The position numbers and the translations under genes were made by a program. Below, piece by piece: positions 10,301-22,300 of a DNA stretch of 60,000 nucleotides. The notes below the pieces were generated by a model. The model saw only the letters and a list, made by a program, of their open reading frames with translations, had not been told where the DNA came from and did not search any database. The DNA comes from Owenia fusiformis (Eukaryota; Annelida; Polychaeta; Sabellida; Oweniidae). Where the stretch lies: contig CAIIXF020000011.1 in the NCBI GenBank assembly GCA_903813345.2, forward strand, positions 34,590,166 to 34,650,165, given 5' to 3'. How positions within the stretch are numbered: position 1 is the stretch's first letter; every line of letters starts with the position of its first letter.

Positions 10301-13300
10301 ATTCCACTTATTTACTAGTTTTCCGCAGGCTAAGAAATTATGTAATAGTTTAAAGTTAAATTCTGATAACTTTTGGCATTCAATATCTTTCATCTTGTTT
10401 TTGTATATATTTCTAAAAGTGATTCTATCGTTCTGAATATTGAAGGATTTTGTCCAATCTGCTTCCATCTTTGGTCTAATAAATTTATCTTTCAATAGGA
10501 TTTTATAAAAGAACTTTGAACTTAATTTCTCAAGGTTTTCATATTTGTCATTTCTAAATAGGAAAGAGTTTGAATGCCTTTTGTTAGCATATTTCATACT
10601 TTGTTTACTCTCATATTTAATATTGTGCAAAACAAGTCTAATTTTTAAATATTCGGTCATCCAATTTTGCTTATTCTTTAGTCTTAACAAAACAGTTTTC
10701 TCATCAATGAGATTATTTCTCTCGTCAAAAAAGTCCTTGACATAAATAAAACCTGCATTTATCCAATTTTTCATGTACAAAGTTTCTTTCCTACATAAAA
10801 ACCGTTTGTTTAGCCATAAGACTTCTGTTCCAGGATGTTTATTTTTCTCTATTTCCTTACATCTATTGTATGCACAAAAGACATGTTTGTAGAACTTATA
10901 GTGATCTAAAATCTTAACATTTTCGTCAAAATTTGTTTTGTAAAAATCGTTTATTGTAAAACCAAGCTTATTTATGATAAATTCTGGAATTATTTTAACC
11001 GATGTGTTTGTTGTTTTTATACGAGGTGCCCATGCAGCTTTTAAAGCATCAATTTTACATTGAATGTCTACCAGATTAATCCCCCCATCAAGTATATTTC
11101 CAATTAAAGTGTTTCGTTTTACCCAATCCTTTTTCCATAGAAAACCGAAAATAATTTTATTGATTCTTTTAACAATATCATCGGGTACATCTAGAATACT
11201 TAAATTGTACACTAATTTTGAAATTCCAAGAGTGTTAATAACATGTGCTTTGCCAAAGAGGGTCAGTTTTCTTTTTTTCCATGACTCAAAAAGTTTTTCA
11301 AAATTGTTAATCTTGTTGTCCCAGTTTTTTTCTTTGCACAATGTTTTGTCATTTCCAATATATATTCCCAGACATTTTACAGGTTCTTCTCCAAAATGAA
11401 TATTTTCATATTGATGTCCATTACCTTTTAAGTTACCTAACCATATTCCCTCAGTTTTGTCCATATTTAAATTAAGTCCAGATATTTCAGAAAAATTATT
11501 TATTTCTTTAAGTGCTTCGCGAATAGATTCTTTAGTTGACAATGTGAGGGTGGTATCATCTGCATGTTGAATTACTTTTATTTCTTTTTTGTCAATTTTA
11601 ATTCCTTTAATTTTGTCATTTTTTCTCCGCTTATTTGCCATTATTTCAGTACATATTATGAAAATCAAAGCAGATGCTGATACTTAATATCTCTAATGTT
11701 CTCTTCTTTTAAAAATAAAATTTCAAAAATCGGATGAGAAGAAACCTGCCTCAGTTCAATTACAATATGTCATTTTTCAATTTGTGCTTCAGGATATCAG
11801 ATTGATGAACTGTCACAAACCTGCAATTGACACATCATATTCATTTTTTAACTACAATAAGATAATCTGAGATTGAGTTTTAGCGCCAATACCTGTTGTT
11901 TTTCAATATCCAGCATTGCAGTGGAATAAATACAAAATTAGGACTCTGCCCCTAAATAGCAGGATTTTATGGAAGCAAAAGTAGGAGTAGGAACTAATGG
12001 GGTGAATCACCAGTATGGAGTGTGATAAAATGGGTAGGAGTTAATGGGGTGAATCACCAGTATGGACCCTGATAAAATGGGTAGGAGTTAATGGGGTGAA
12101 TCACCAGTATGGACCCTGATAAAATAGGTACACTGCGTCAAATGTGAAATTCCAAGCAATTTCTAGACGTGCAAAGATAGTCTAGGAACTCCGCGTATCT
12201 AGAGATTCCAAGACGTGTCAAGAGGTGCAAAGACCTCTCGTGTAAAGAGCGTGTCAAGAGTTTTGATATCTCTTTGCACAGCCTTATCAAAACAAACGGT
12301 ATAATTAGACTGGCCACATGTTGTTATGCCCTATAGTCGCGCTTAATTATACTTTACTAGGATTGGAATATAACAATCATTTTAATTTCGTGTTAATAAT
12401 AATTTGTGTTTTTTAAATCATTATCAAAATAAAATTAATTTAAAAGTATGCGTGTGTGTGTAAGTATAGGCAATAGCTTAGTCGGAATGAGTAGATGTGT
12501 GCAGATGGAGATCGCCTATGTATTTTGCTAAATCTGACATTTTTACAGGATCATGTTAAAGATCAAATGAAAACACGAAATGTGTTTTTCTTAGGTTTAT
12601 CTACCCTGATTTCGAGTGATTTTAACTTGGACGCATATTCCTAGATATTAAAACAGTTTGAATAATTAACAAAGTCCACTTTGAACCGTGTCAATCAAAT
12701 TATCAATTGTCAAATATGTAGATAGCACATGCAGGCCCGAATACAGGGGGGATAGATTGGTTCTAGCGACCCCCCCCCCCCTCCGTGACCAAAATTGCAT
12801 TTTTTACCCCATACTGAGCACCTTTTAAATTATTTTGCTCATTTTTGAACTAACATTGCCAAAAGTAAACTCCCCTTGGAATTTCTTAAAAAAGTAACCC
12901 ACCCCTTGGCAAATCCTGGCTATGGGTCTGAAACGCCTGAAACATGCTCTGATATAATGAGGCATATTCTGTGATCTGAGCATATCAGATGGGAAGAGTT
13001 ATGAATGTCAATAAGTGTGATTGTTATCATGTAATCATCTACCTTAATGTCAATACATTACATAATGTAGTAAGGCATTGTACATGTATTTAACAACAGG
13101 CACATCCTTCTTCAAAGGACTTCATTTATACTTGTAAAATACCCTTCCAGCGAGGATGCAACAGGCACAGTTACATGACCCCAATTATGACCCCAATTAG
13201 ATGAAATATGAGCTGGGATGAAAGATCTCAAAAATCAAGGGCTGGGAAGATTTGAGATGTCATGGTTTACTATCATGACCAAGGAGGATTGGAAGCCAGG

Positions 13301-16300
13301 GTTCCAACTCGATATTCTTTAATCTCCACGCATGCGTCATTTGCTATTCGTGTCTGTATAATTTGTACGACTGCATGGAGAATGACCCGATACTCTCCAA
13401 CAAAGCTATCGCTAGGTGATTGTTTTGCATAATATCGGTGTTGCATTTTGGGAGCCAATCCTCCTTGTATCATGACGCTGAAACATGTGTCGCTTATTGT
13501 CACCTGTATTGATCATGATGGGGCGACGGCAGTGCCCCGAGTCTTTTTGATCTGTTTAATCTTATTAGTTACTATTTAAAATTGAATAATTTAGGACCCC
13601 GGAAGCAAAACAACTCTTTGTTATGAAAGGAATACACCACCCACATGGACAGAACCCCTCATGTAAACCATCTATAAATACCTTTGAAATCAATTTGATT
13701 TTCGATCTACATCTGAATCTCAAATGGAGAGTACTCTTTGACAAGATCAACATTTAAAAGTGTAGGAAAGTTTTGATAAAGATGTTTAATAGCTAATTAT
13801 TCAGACATATTGTTCTTTCATGTTGACGATTATCGAACATAATTGCAATCAACTTCCATGATATTTGCAATTTTGAATTTTGAATTATTTTGAATGCAAA
13901 TGTACTCAAGTACTATATCCTGAGTTCTGCCCGGATCCCCGAAAACGTTTAAAATCAAACTCGATTATTTAGCTAGACTTCAAAATAAGGCATTCAATAG
14001 AAACATGAAATCCATATCACTGTATAAATTGTGGAATTTCTAGTAATTTTTAGACGTGCTTAGCCGGTCTAGAAACTCTGCGTATCTAGAGATATTGACC
14101 AGGGCCTACACCAATATTCTTAACACCACTTATTAAAGGATGCATGCATCAAGGGGTAGACATCATTCAAAAGACATAAACATGACCGGGTCGGTGAGGG
14201 GAAGGTTTGCATACGATGCAATTTGTACATGCAAGCTCATTTTTCACATATAAATTAATAAAGTCGATTCCTTGGGAATACGTTATTGGGTTTATAAGCG
14301 TAACGAGGAGAAGCGATTGGTTCGCACCCCCTCCTACAAGCAATAAAAGGTACCATAAGGTAGAGGAAGAAAAGAGCATTAAATTGATTTTTTGTTTGAA
14401 GCTTCTAGCTCAGGTTTGAAGGAAGTTGCATCATTTTCGTAAAAATTCAAAACAAATATTTTTTGCCTCATTTATGTCACGATCGCACCCCCCGACTGAA
14501 AACCTAAAATATTTTGGTGATTGCATCACCCCTCCCCCCGACTGAAAGCTGGCTACGGCCCTGGGGTTTTATCGAAAACTATATCGTCAACATTTTATCA
14601 TTATGCGGAAAGTCCAATATGAAATCATAAATGGTAAATATGTTGCATTTATGGAGGGAATTCCACTGTAAACTATAATGTGAATGTTTGATATGAATAC
14701 TTCCATACAACCATCAATATCCATTCTTTTGAAATAAGATGTTACAACAAAGGGAATATTGAAAACTACAGTGGTAAGAGCATCTTTCTGACTGCTAATT
14801 ATGTGTATCAACATTTTGATTGCACCTCAGCTGGAGATTAAATCTTATAATAATTTGATCAAAGGGATTGTAATTTTCCCCAATTCGCTTATCTATGTTA
14901 CAATCTGTATACTTGTTATATTGTGAGCGGTATGTGTTGATAAACCAAAAAGATATGTTTTTTGGATATCAACATTTAGAAAAAAGTGTAAGATACCATT
15001 CTATATATTTTCTTAGTGTTTAGCATAGGTAAGAATGGGGGATGGGCTGGCGGGGGTCCGTCTTTGAATAATTCCAAGGGGTTCATATATTATCACAATT
15101 TTGCTACAAAATCACTTGGAAAGTGCATGATTTGAAAGATTATTTGGCCAAGGCGTCCGCTATTAACATGAGTATGAATTTTATAAAAAAAATTACTTGA
15201 ATCAAAATCGAAGAATTCCTTGCCCCGTGTGTTCACCATTCACCCCGGGGGTTCACACTCGGCTCAGGTGGGGTACCTTTTTTACATTTGGTATGTCAAG
15301 CCAATGGACCCACATTTTAAGACAGATTTTTCCATTTTCTGGTATAAGATTCGGTGTGGAAAATATGTTACCCCTCAATTGTGGTACGGCATTGGTCCCG
15401 GGGCATTGGTCTAGTTGTTACACATATCCTTCATTTGAGGTTGTTTACTCAAAGATCTGCCTTCTTCTCGGGGCATTCGATATTTCGAATGGCCTTGGTC
15501 TTATATTCTGGATATTTGGTATCCGGGGGTATGGCATTGGTTCTATATTTGGATGTTTGACATCATCATGATATACCATGACATCTCATTTCTTCTCAGC
15601 CCTGAGATGCCATGATATAATGAGCTCGATTTGGCGATCTAGGAGAGCCCAAAATTGAGGATTTTTAAGATCTTTCATCCCAGCTCATATTTCATTTAAT
15701 TGGGGTCATTAAACTTGTGTACACGTACCTGTGCTAATATCTGCTGTTAAATACAATGCCTTTTATGTAATGTATTGACATTATGTAAATGATTACATGA
15801 TCTGATGTGCTCAGATCACAGAATATGCCTCGTAATATCAGAGCATGTTTCAAGTGAAACAGAAAGATGCTATGAGTATCAGAATGGTTTGACATGGCAT
15901 TGGTCTTGTGTTTGGACATTTGATATGGCTTTTTGGGGTTTATTTTAGTTTGTATGAGAACACATTTAATGCCACCCCCCAAATTACAAATCTACATCTA
16001 TTCTCTCTATCCCAAAGGTGGATCGGAAGCATGAAAAACAGATGCAGACTCGGGACAGTTGCGAGGGGGGCTATAATGGAGAAATTCGTTTTGATTTTGA
16101 GTCTAACTGAAATATTTTGTCACAAATATTAATTAAATACGCAAATAGCCTGTTTTATAAATGAGACTAGGGCAAAAAATCTATTCATTAAATCTAAAGC
16201 CTAGACGATATCCTCTGTAATCAAGGTGATTTTGGTACACTTCCGCAATTATAAAAACAAAAACATAGACTAAGTTATTAATCTTTTGTTATCATATCAG

Positions 16301-19300
16301 ATTAAGTCAGTTTTGTCTCCGATTGTTATGCAGGTGTGTGTATCGACTCCAGTGAACAACATTAAGTGAATCAATCCTTGAAATTCCCAAATTCATTCCA
16401 AATTCTGGCCGTTAACCCCCCCCCCCTCCCCCATGTCTCTTAATTACATTTATTTTGCAAATGATATATAAATTATAGATTAAAATATTTCATTTTCGAA
16501 TTGCACAAAGGGCAACATGTGAAGATAAAACCGCGATCCTATATTAATACCAATACAATGTACCTCTATGAATATCATAAATTCACTCCTTTTTAATATC
16601 AATAGTCAAACAAATTAAGCAGTATGCTACAGTTGGTTATCAATCGGAGTTCACGACCTATTGATTACTCTTTAATACAAAATTTAACCATTTTAGAATG
16701 GGTAACTCACACCCCCCCCCCCCGTCCATGTCCATGAAGTGCGTAGACTGACATAATAGTGCCATTTATTAATTAAACATCACTGATTTATGTTGAGACA
16801 TTCAGTGCGATTATTTCATTTCTTTGTTCAAAAAGTTAAAGCACCAATTAAATACATATTTTTATCACACAAAAGGGGCAGAATACTTGACCTTGTATCA
16901 ATTCATATCCCGATAATTCTTTACAAGGGAATGTTTCTTATTAAAACATAAGCAGCGCCTAGGCGTCGATTGGGGGGGGGGGGGGGTCAATCCGGTGTTC
17001 TCAGGCTATGTACAGCCAAGTATCCTGTTTATGTAAAAACCCTACGTTCCCGAATCACAATCAGACAATTAATTAGTATATTTGCTGTGTCTAGCAATTG
17101 ATCATACAATTAGATGTTGCGAAAACTATGGGAACTTGTACCTGTCTGTTTATGGATAGGCTGGGAAAGAACAGCAGAGAGAATGGTACATTCGATTGAA
17201 TATGCTTGTTTTGCCCAATTGTGTATTAAAATGCCCCTCATTTAACATATGTATGGTCACAAGTTAAGTCGGCGATAATTTGTATTGACTTAACTTGAAA
17301 CAAATTACTCCGAAATCCAAATACTCATCGAAAAGTAAGTTTATCTTTATATTAAGGTAATACAAAATAAATATATAAATAGGCCTGATGTATCAGTGTT
17401 TTCAAAGTTTATTGCACGTTTTATCCTTGAAACGCCTTTCTTTTTCTTATCATGATATGTATTTCCTTCACTTAGGATCAATGCGTCGATTAGCATTGCC
17501 TGTAACTGATTTATATTTTCAAAAGGCGGCATGAAATTGCCAAAATGTTTAAATAAGTCAATGTGTCAGCGTACATACAAAATAGTCTGTTTAATATTTG
17601 CTACATGTACTTGTTCCAAACAGTCTGCGAAAGAATGATTAAAAAATATATCAATTAAAAGTATCAGAGAAAATACTTGCAATCGTTAAAATACTGTATG
17701 TATTGCTATTGGTAATTAGGTTAGTTGTTTACACATAATTATGTTGTTCAGTGTGCCAAGAGCGTGTCAAGAGGTGTAAAGAGTTGAATTCATCGCGTGT
17801 CAAGAGGTGTAAATAATTGGCACGTCTAGAATCCCGGCGTGTAAAGACCAGTTTCTAGACGTGTCAAGAGTTGGAATCCCATATTTCACGCAGTGGTAGG
17901 AGTTAATGGGGTGAATCACCAGTATGGACCCTGATAAAATGGGTTAGAGTTAATGGGGTGAATCACCAGTATGGAGCCTGATAAAATGGGTAGGAGTTAA
18001 TGGGGTGAATCACCAGTATGGAGCCTGATAAAATGGGTAAGGGTTAAATGGGGTGAATCACCAGTATGGAGCCTGATAAAATGGGTAAGAGTTAATTGGT
18101 TGAATCACCAGTATGGAGCCTGATAAAATGGGTAAGAGTTAATGGGGTGAATCACCAGTATGGAGCCTGATAAAATGGGTAAGAGTTAATGGGGTGAATC
18201 ACCAGTATGGAGCCTGATAAAATGGGTAAGGGTTAAATGGGGTGAATCACCAGTATGGAGCCTGATAAAATGGGTAAGAGTTAATTGGTTGAATCACCAG
18301 TATGGAGCCTGATAAAATGGGTAAGAGTTAATGGGGTGAATCACCAGTATGGAGCCTGATAAAATGGGTAAGAGTTAATGGGGTGAATCACCAGTATGGA
18401 CCCTGATAAAATTGGTAGGAGTTAATGGGGTGAATCACCAGTATGGACCCTGATAAAATGGGTAAGAGTTAATGGGGTGAATCACCAGTATGGAGCCTGA
18501 TAAATTGGGTAGGAGTTAATGGGGTGAATCACCAGTATGGACCCTGATAAAATGGGTAAGTGTTAATGGGGTGAATCACCAGTATGGACCCTGATAAAAG
18601 GGGTAAGAGTTAATGGGGTGAATCACCAGTATGGAGCCTGATAAATTGGGTAGGGGATAATGGGGTGAATCACCAGTATGGAGCCTGATAAATTGGGTAG
18701 GAGTTAATGGGGTGAATCACAAGTATGGACCCTGATAAAATGGGTAAGAGTTAATGGGGTGAAGCACCAGTATGGAGCCTGATAAATTGGGTAGGAGTAA
18801 ATGGGGTGAATCACCAGTATGGACCCTGATAAAATGGGTAAGAGTTAATGGGGTGAATCACCAGTATGGAGCCTGATAAATTGGGTAGGAGTTAGATGAA
18901 TAATGAGAGTTTTCGTTTGTCCAAAACTTGTTTATGAGTAGACAGACAGATGGATAAAGACGGATGGATGGAGGGGGGCATAAAAGTGGGTGATTCCCGA
19001 GGCATATGAGTCAAAAATGTATTTCATATACAGTGAAATGTGTATATCTGAACACCTCTCTAATCCAAACACCTCTCAGTGTGAACACTTTTCTTGATCC
19101 CAAATTTGGTATCTCCCATTGACTTACATGTTTACCAACTTTGAAATGTGAACACCTACTAATCAAAACACTTTTGGCTGGTCCTAGAGGAGTTAGGATT
19201 AGACAGGTTTAACTGTGCCTGTAAAAATAAGCTGTAAATTCTCGCTTATGTTTATTCCTTTCAATGAAAATCGCTACATTTAAAACATATAATATTTAGA

Positions 19301-22300
19301 TAAAGCAAGGTATTACAGTGATTTCCATATATTCTGGTTTGTTTGTTATTACAGTTTATGTTGTCTACTTACAGTATAGAGGCAGGAGATGAGGACATAT
19401 CTGATACGACTACTGTGCAATCATCAGACACAGACCCTAGCCATGTTGGACTGAAAAATAGAATAAAATATGTATGTTATGACACATAAAGAATCATCAG
19501 ATACAGACCCTAGCCATGTTGGACTGAAAAATATAATAAAATATGTATGTTCTGACACATAAAGAATCATCAGATACAGACCCTAGCCATGTTGGACTGA
19601 AAAATAGAATAAAATATGTATGTTATGACACATAAAGAATCATCAGATACAGACCCTAGCCATGTTGGACTGAAAAATATAATAAAATATGTATGTTGTG
19701 ACACATAAAGAATCATCAGATACAGACCCTAGCCATGTTGGACTGAAAAATAGAATAAAATATGTATGTTCTGACACATAAAGAATCATCAGATACAGAC
19801 CATAGCCATGTTGGACTGAAAAGTAGAATAAAATATGTATGTTACGACACATAAAGAATCATCAGATACAGACCCTAGCCATGTTGGACTGAAAAATAGA
19901 ATAAAATATGTATGTTCTGACACATAAAGAATCATCAGATACAGACCCTAGCCATGTTGGACTGAAAAATAGAATAAAATATGTATGTTATGACACATAA
20001 AGAATCATCAGATACAGACCCTAGCCATATTGGACTGAAAAATAGAATAAAATATGTATGTTCTGACACATAAAGAATCATCAGATACAGACCCTAGCCA
20101 TGTTGGACTGAAAAATAGAATAAAATATGTATGTTATGACACATAAAGAATCATCAGATACAGACCCTAGCCATGTTGGACTGAAAAATAGAATAAAATA
20201 TGTATGTTATGACACATAAAGAATCATCAGATACAGACCCTAGCCATGTTGGACTGAAAAATAGAATAAAATATGTATGTTATGACACATAAAGAATCAT
20301 CAGATACAGATCCTAGCCATGTTGGACTGAAAAATAGAATAAAATATGTATGTTATGACACATAAAGAATCATCAGATACAGATCCTAGCCATGTTGGAC
20401 TGAAAAACAGAATAAAATATGTATGTTATGACACATAAAGAATCCTCAGATATAGACCCTAGCCATGTTGGACTGAAAAATAGAATAAACTAGACAACAG
20501 CAACGCCAAAGCGTAGCAAATCCCATTGAACAGCCATGGCTGGCATATTTACAAACAAAGTATATAGAAAAATGGCAGCCATTTTTCAGAATGGCAACCT
20601 TCTACCAAAAGTGTCATTAGACAGTGTGCCATGCTTATAGTATTCACATACCAAATATGAACAAAATCGCTCCACTACTTTTCAAGTTATAGTAAAATAT
20701 GTTAAAATGGCGGCCATTTTTCAAAATGGCCACCTTCTACCAAAAGTGTCATTAGACAGTGTGCCATAATTATAGTATTCACATACCAAATATGAACAAA
20801 ATCGCTCAACTACTTTTCGAGTTACAGCAAAAAATTGTAAAATAACGAGTAAAGGCGCCCATTTTTCAAGATGGCTGCCATGTGCTTCTTTAATATCTAC
20901 ATTTCTAGCTTTTTAATGTCTTATATAATTATTTTACATTTAAAACATATTGCTATTACAGTTTTACATATTGCACCTAAATTACTGTATAATCCGCCCT
21001 AAAATGGCCGCCATTTATAAATGAGCGGCCATTTTGAAAATCGGCTTTCGAGCAGAACTTCTACCCCAATATATATGTGTACAAAATATGAACAAAATCG
21101 GGCCAACGGTATTTGAGTTATTGCCCGGACGGACGGAGGCGTTCCCTATATCCCTCCGAACTTTGTTCGAGGGGATAAATATGTATGTTATGACACATAA
21201 AGAATCATCAGATACAGACCCTAGCCATGTTGGACTGAAAATGGAATAAAAATGTATGTTATGACACATAAAGAATCATCAGATACAGATCCTAGCCATG
21301 TTGGACTGAAAAATAGAATAAAATATGTATGTTATGACACATAAAGAATCATCAGATACAGACCCTAGCCATGTTGGACTGAAAAATAGAATAAAATATG
21401 TTATGACACATAAAGCCACATCTTAAACTGAATAATATACATCTTGTGTTGAACATGGTAGCAATAGTAGTCAATCATATACATGTAGCTCAAGAGTACT
21501 AAACCTATGACACAGTGGCACCCAATTCTTTTGCCGGATTTGGCTTGACTACTTTGGAATGCATTGAAGGTGTAAAAATAAATAAATTCAATTCATGTTG
21601 TGGTGGTGTTTTATTTCACCACTAGTGGAGGTGACATAAAAACTGATTTTAGTCCTCTACATGTAGAATTGTAGATATGTACATCTTTGAAATCTTCAAG
21701 TTGAAAAAATAAAAAAGTCACTGAATACAAATGACTGTTGTGACTTCTTTCGCAAATCTAGTTCAGTCTCATCCCCACGCTCTAAGCTATAAGAAAAATA
21801 TACTGAACATCTCCACTAGAACACTCTATCTTAGAAATCTTATCTGTAAACATCCATTTAATTTATCATGATGAAAACAGAACTGTCTTTTAATATACTA
21901 GAGTGTAGAATTGAAACTAGTGATAAAATCTAGGTTTATATGAAAAACATCATTTACACATCACATTAATGGTATTTTTGAAATAATACACTAAACAAAT
22001 ATTTTTTCTCCAATTGAGTAATTAATTTACTGAGTTTATAGTATCTTTATGTGCTCTTTGGTAAAAGTTAAAATTTCAGACAAAGCTGACATCTATAAAG
22101 AGTTGATTTATCAGTATTACTTCAGATCATTCATTTAATTTTTGAGACATATTTTGGTGATGATATATAACACACATATACATACTATACATACAGAGGT
22201 CGCACACCTAGTAGTCCTACATAGTTGGACCTGACATCAATATGACAAACCTTGAAGTCTGTCAACTAAGACTTCTATATACTTTGACCTGACATCAATA

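Larger units (their letters stand above)
12131..17895. mobile_element. CACTA/EnSpm-like DNA transposon, non-autonomous or decayed
   Basis: A 5765-bp insertion that splits the 47-bp minisatellite. The ends are CACTGCGT (12131) and its complement ACGCAGTG (to 17895), with imperfect inverted similarity over about 26 bp. The 3-bp target duplication GTA lies at 12128-12130 and 17896-17898, and removing the insert restores the array phase. Subterminal regions carry many copies of short motifs in both orientations (TCTAGACGTG, GTGTCAAGAG, GTGTAAAGA). CACTG ends, 3-bp duplication and subterminal repeats are the CACTA/EnSpm hallmark. No transposase frame was recognised, so it is non-autonomous or heavily decayed. 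The interior includes a large inverted repeat and four long C or G runs (12770-12781, 16416-16426, 16712-16723, 16972-16986). Confidence 0.85.

Noticed and set aside
15197-15571. 124-codon open frame inside the EnSpm-like element
   Set aside because: Tested as a transposase remnant, but it overlaps two other frames of similar length and shows no DDE-type or zinc motifs.
17896-18895. CRISPR-like tandem array
   Set aside because: Units are contiguous without unique spacers and the DNA is eukaryotic; it is a minisatellite.
19643-19852. Repetitive open frame across the 73-bp array with PTWLGSVSDD
   Set aside because: Not a gene: it is the duplicated edge of WDR77 exon 7, explained by the array.
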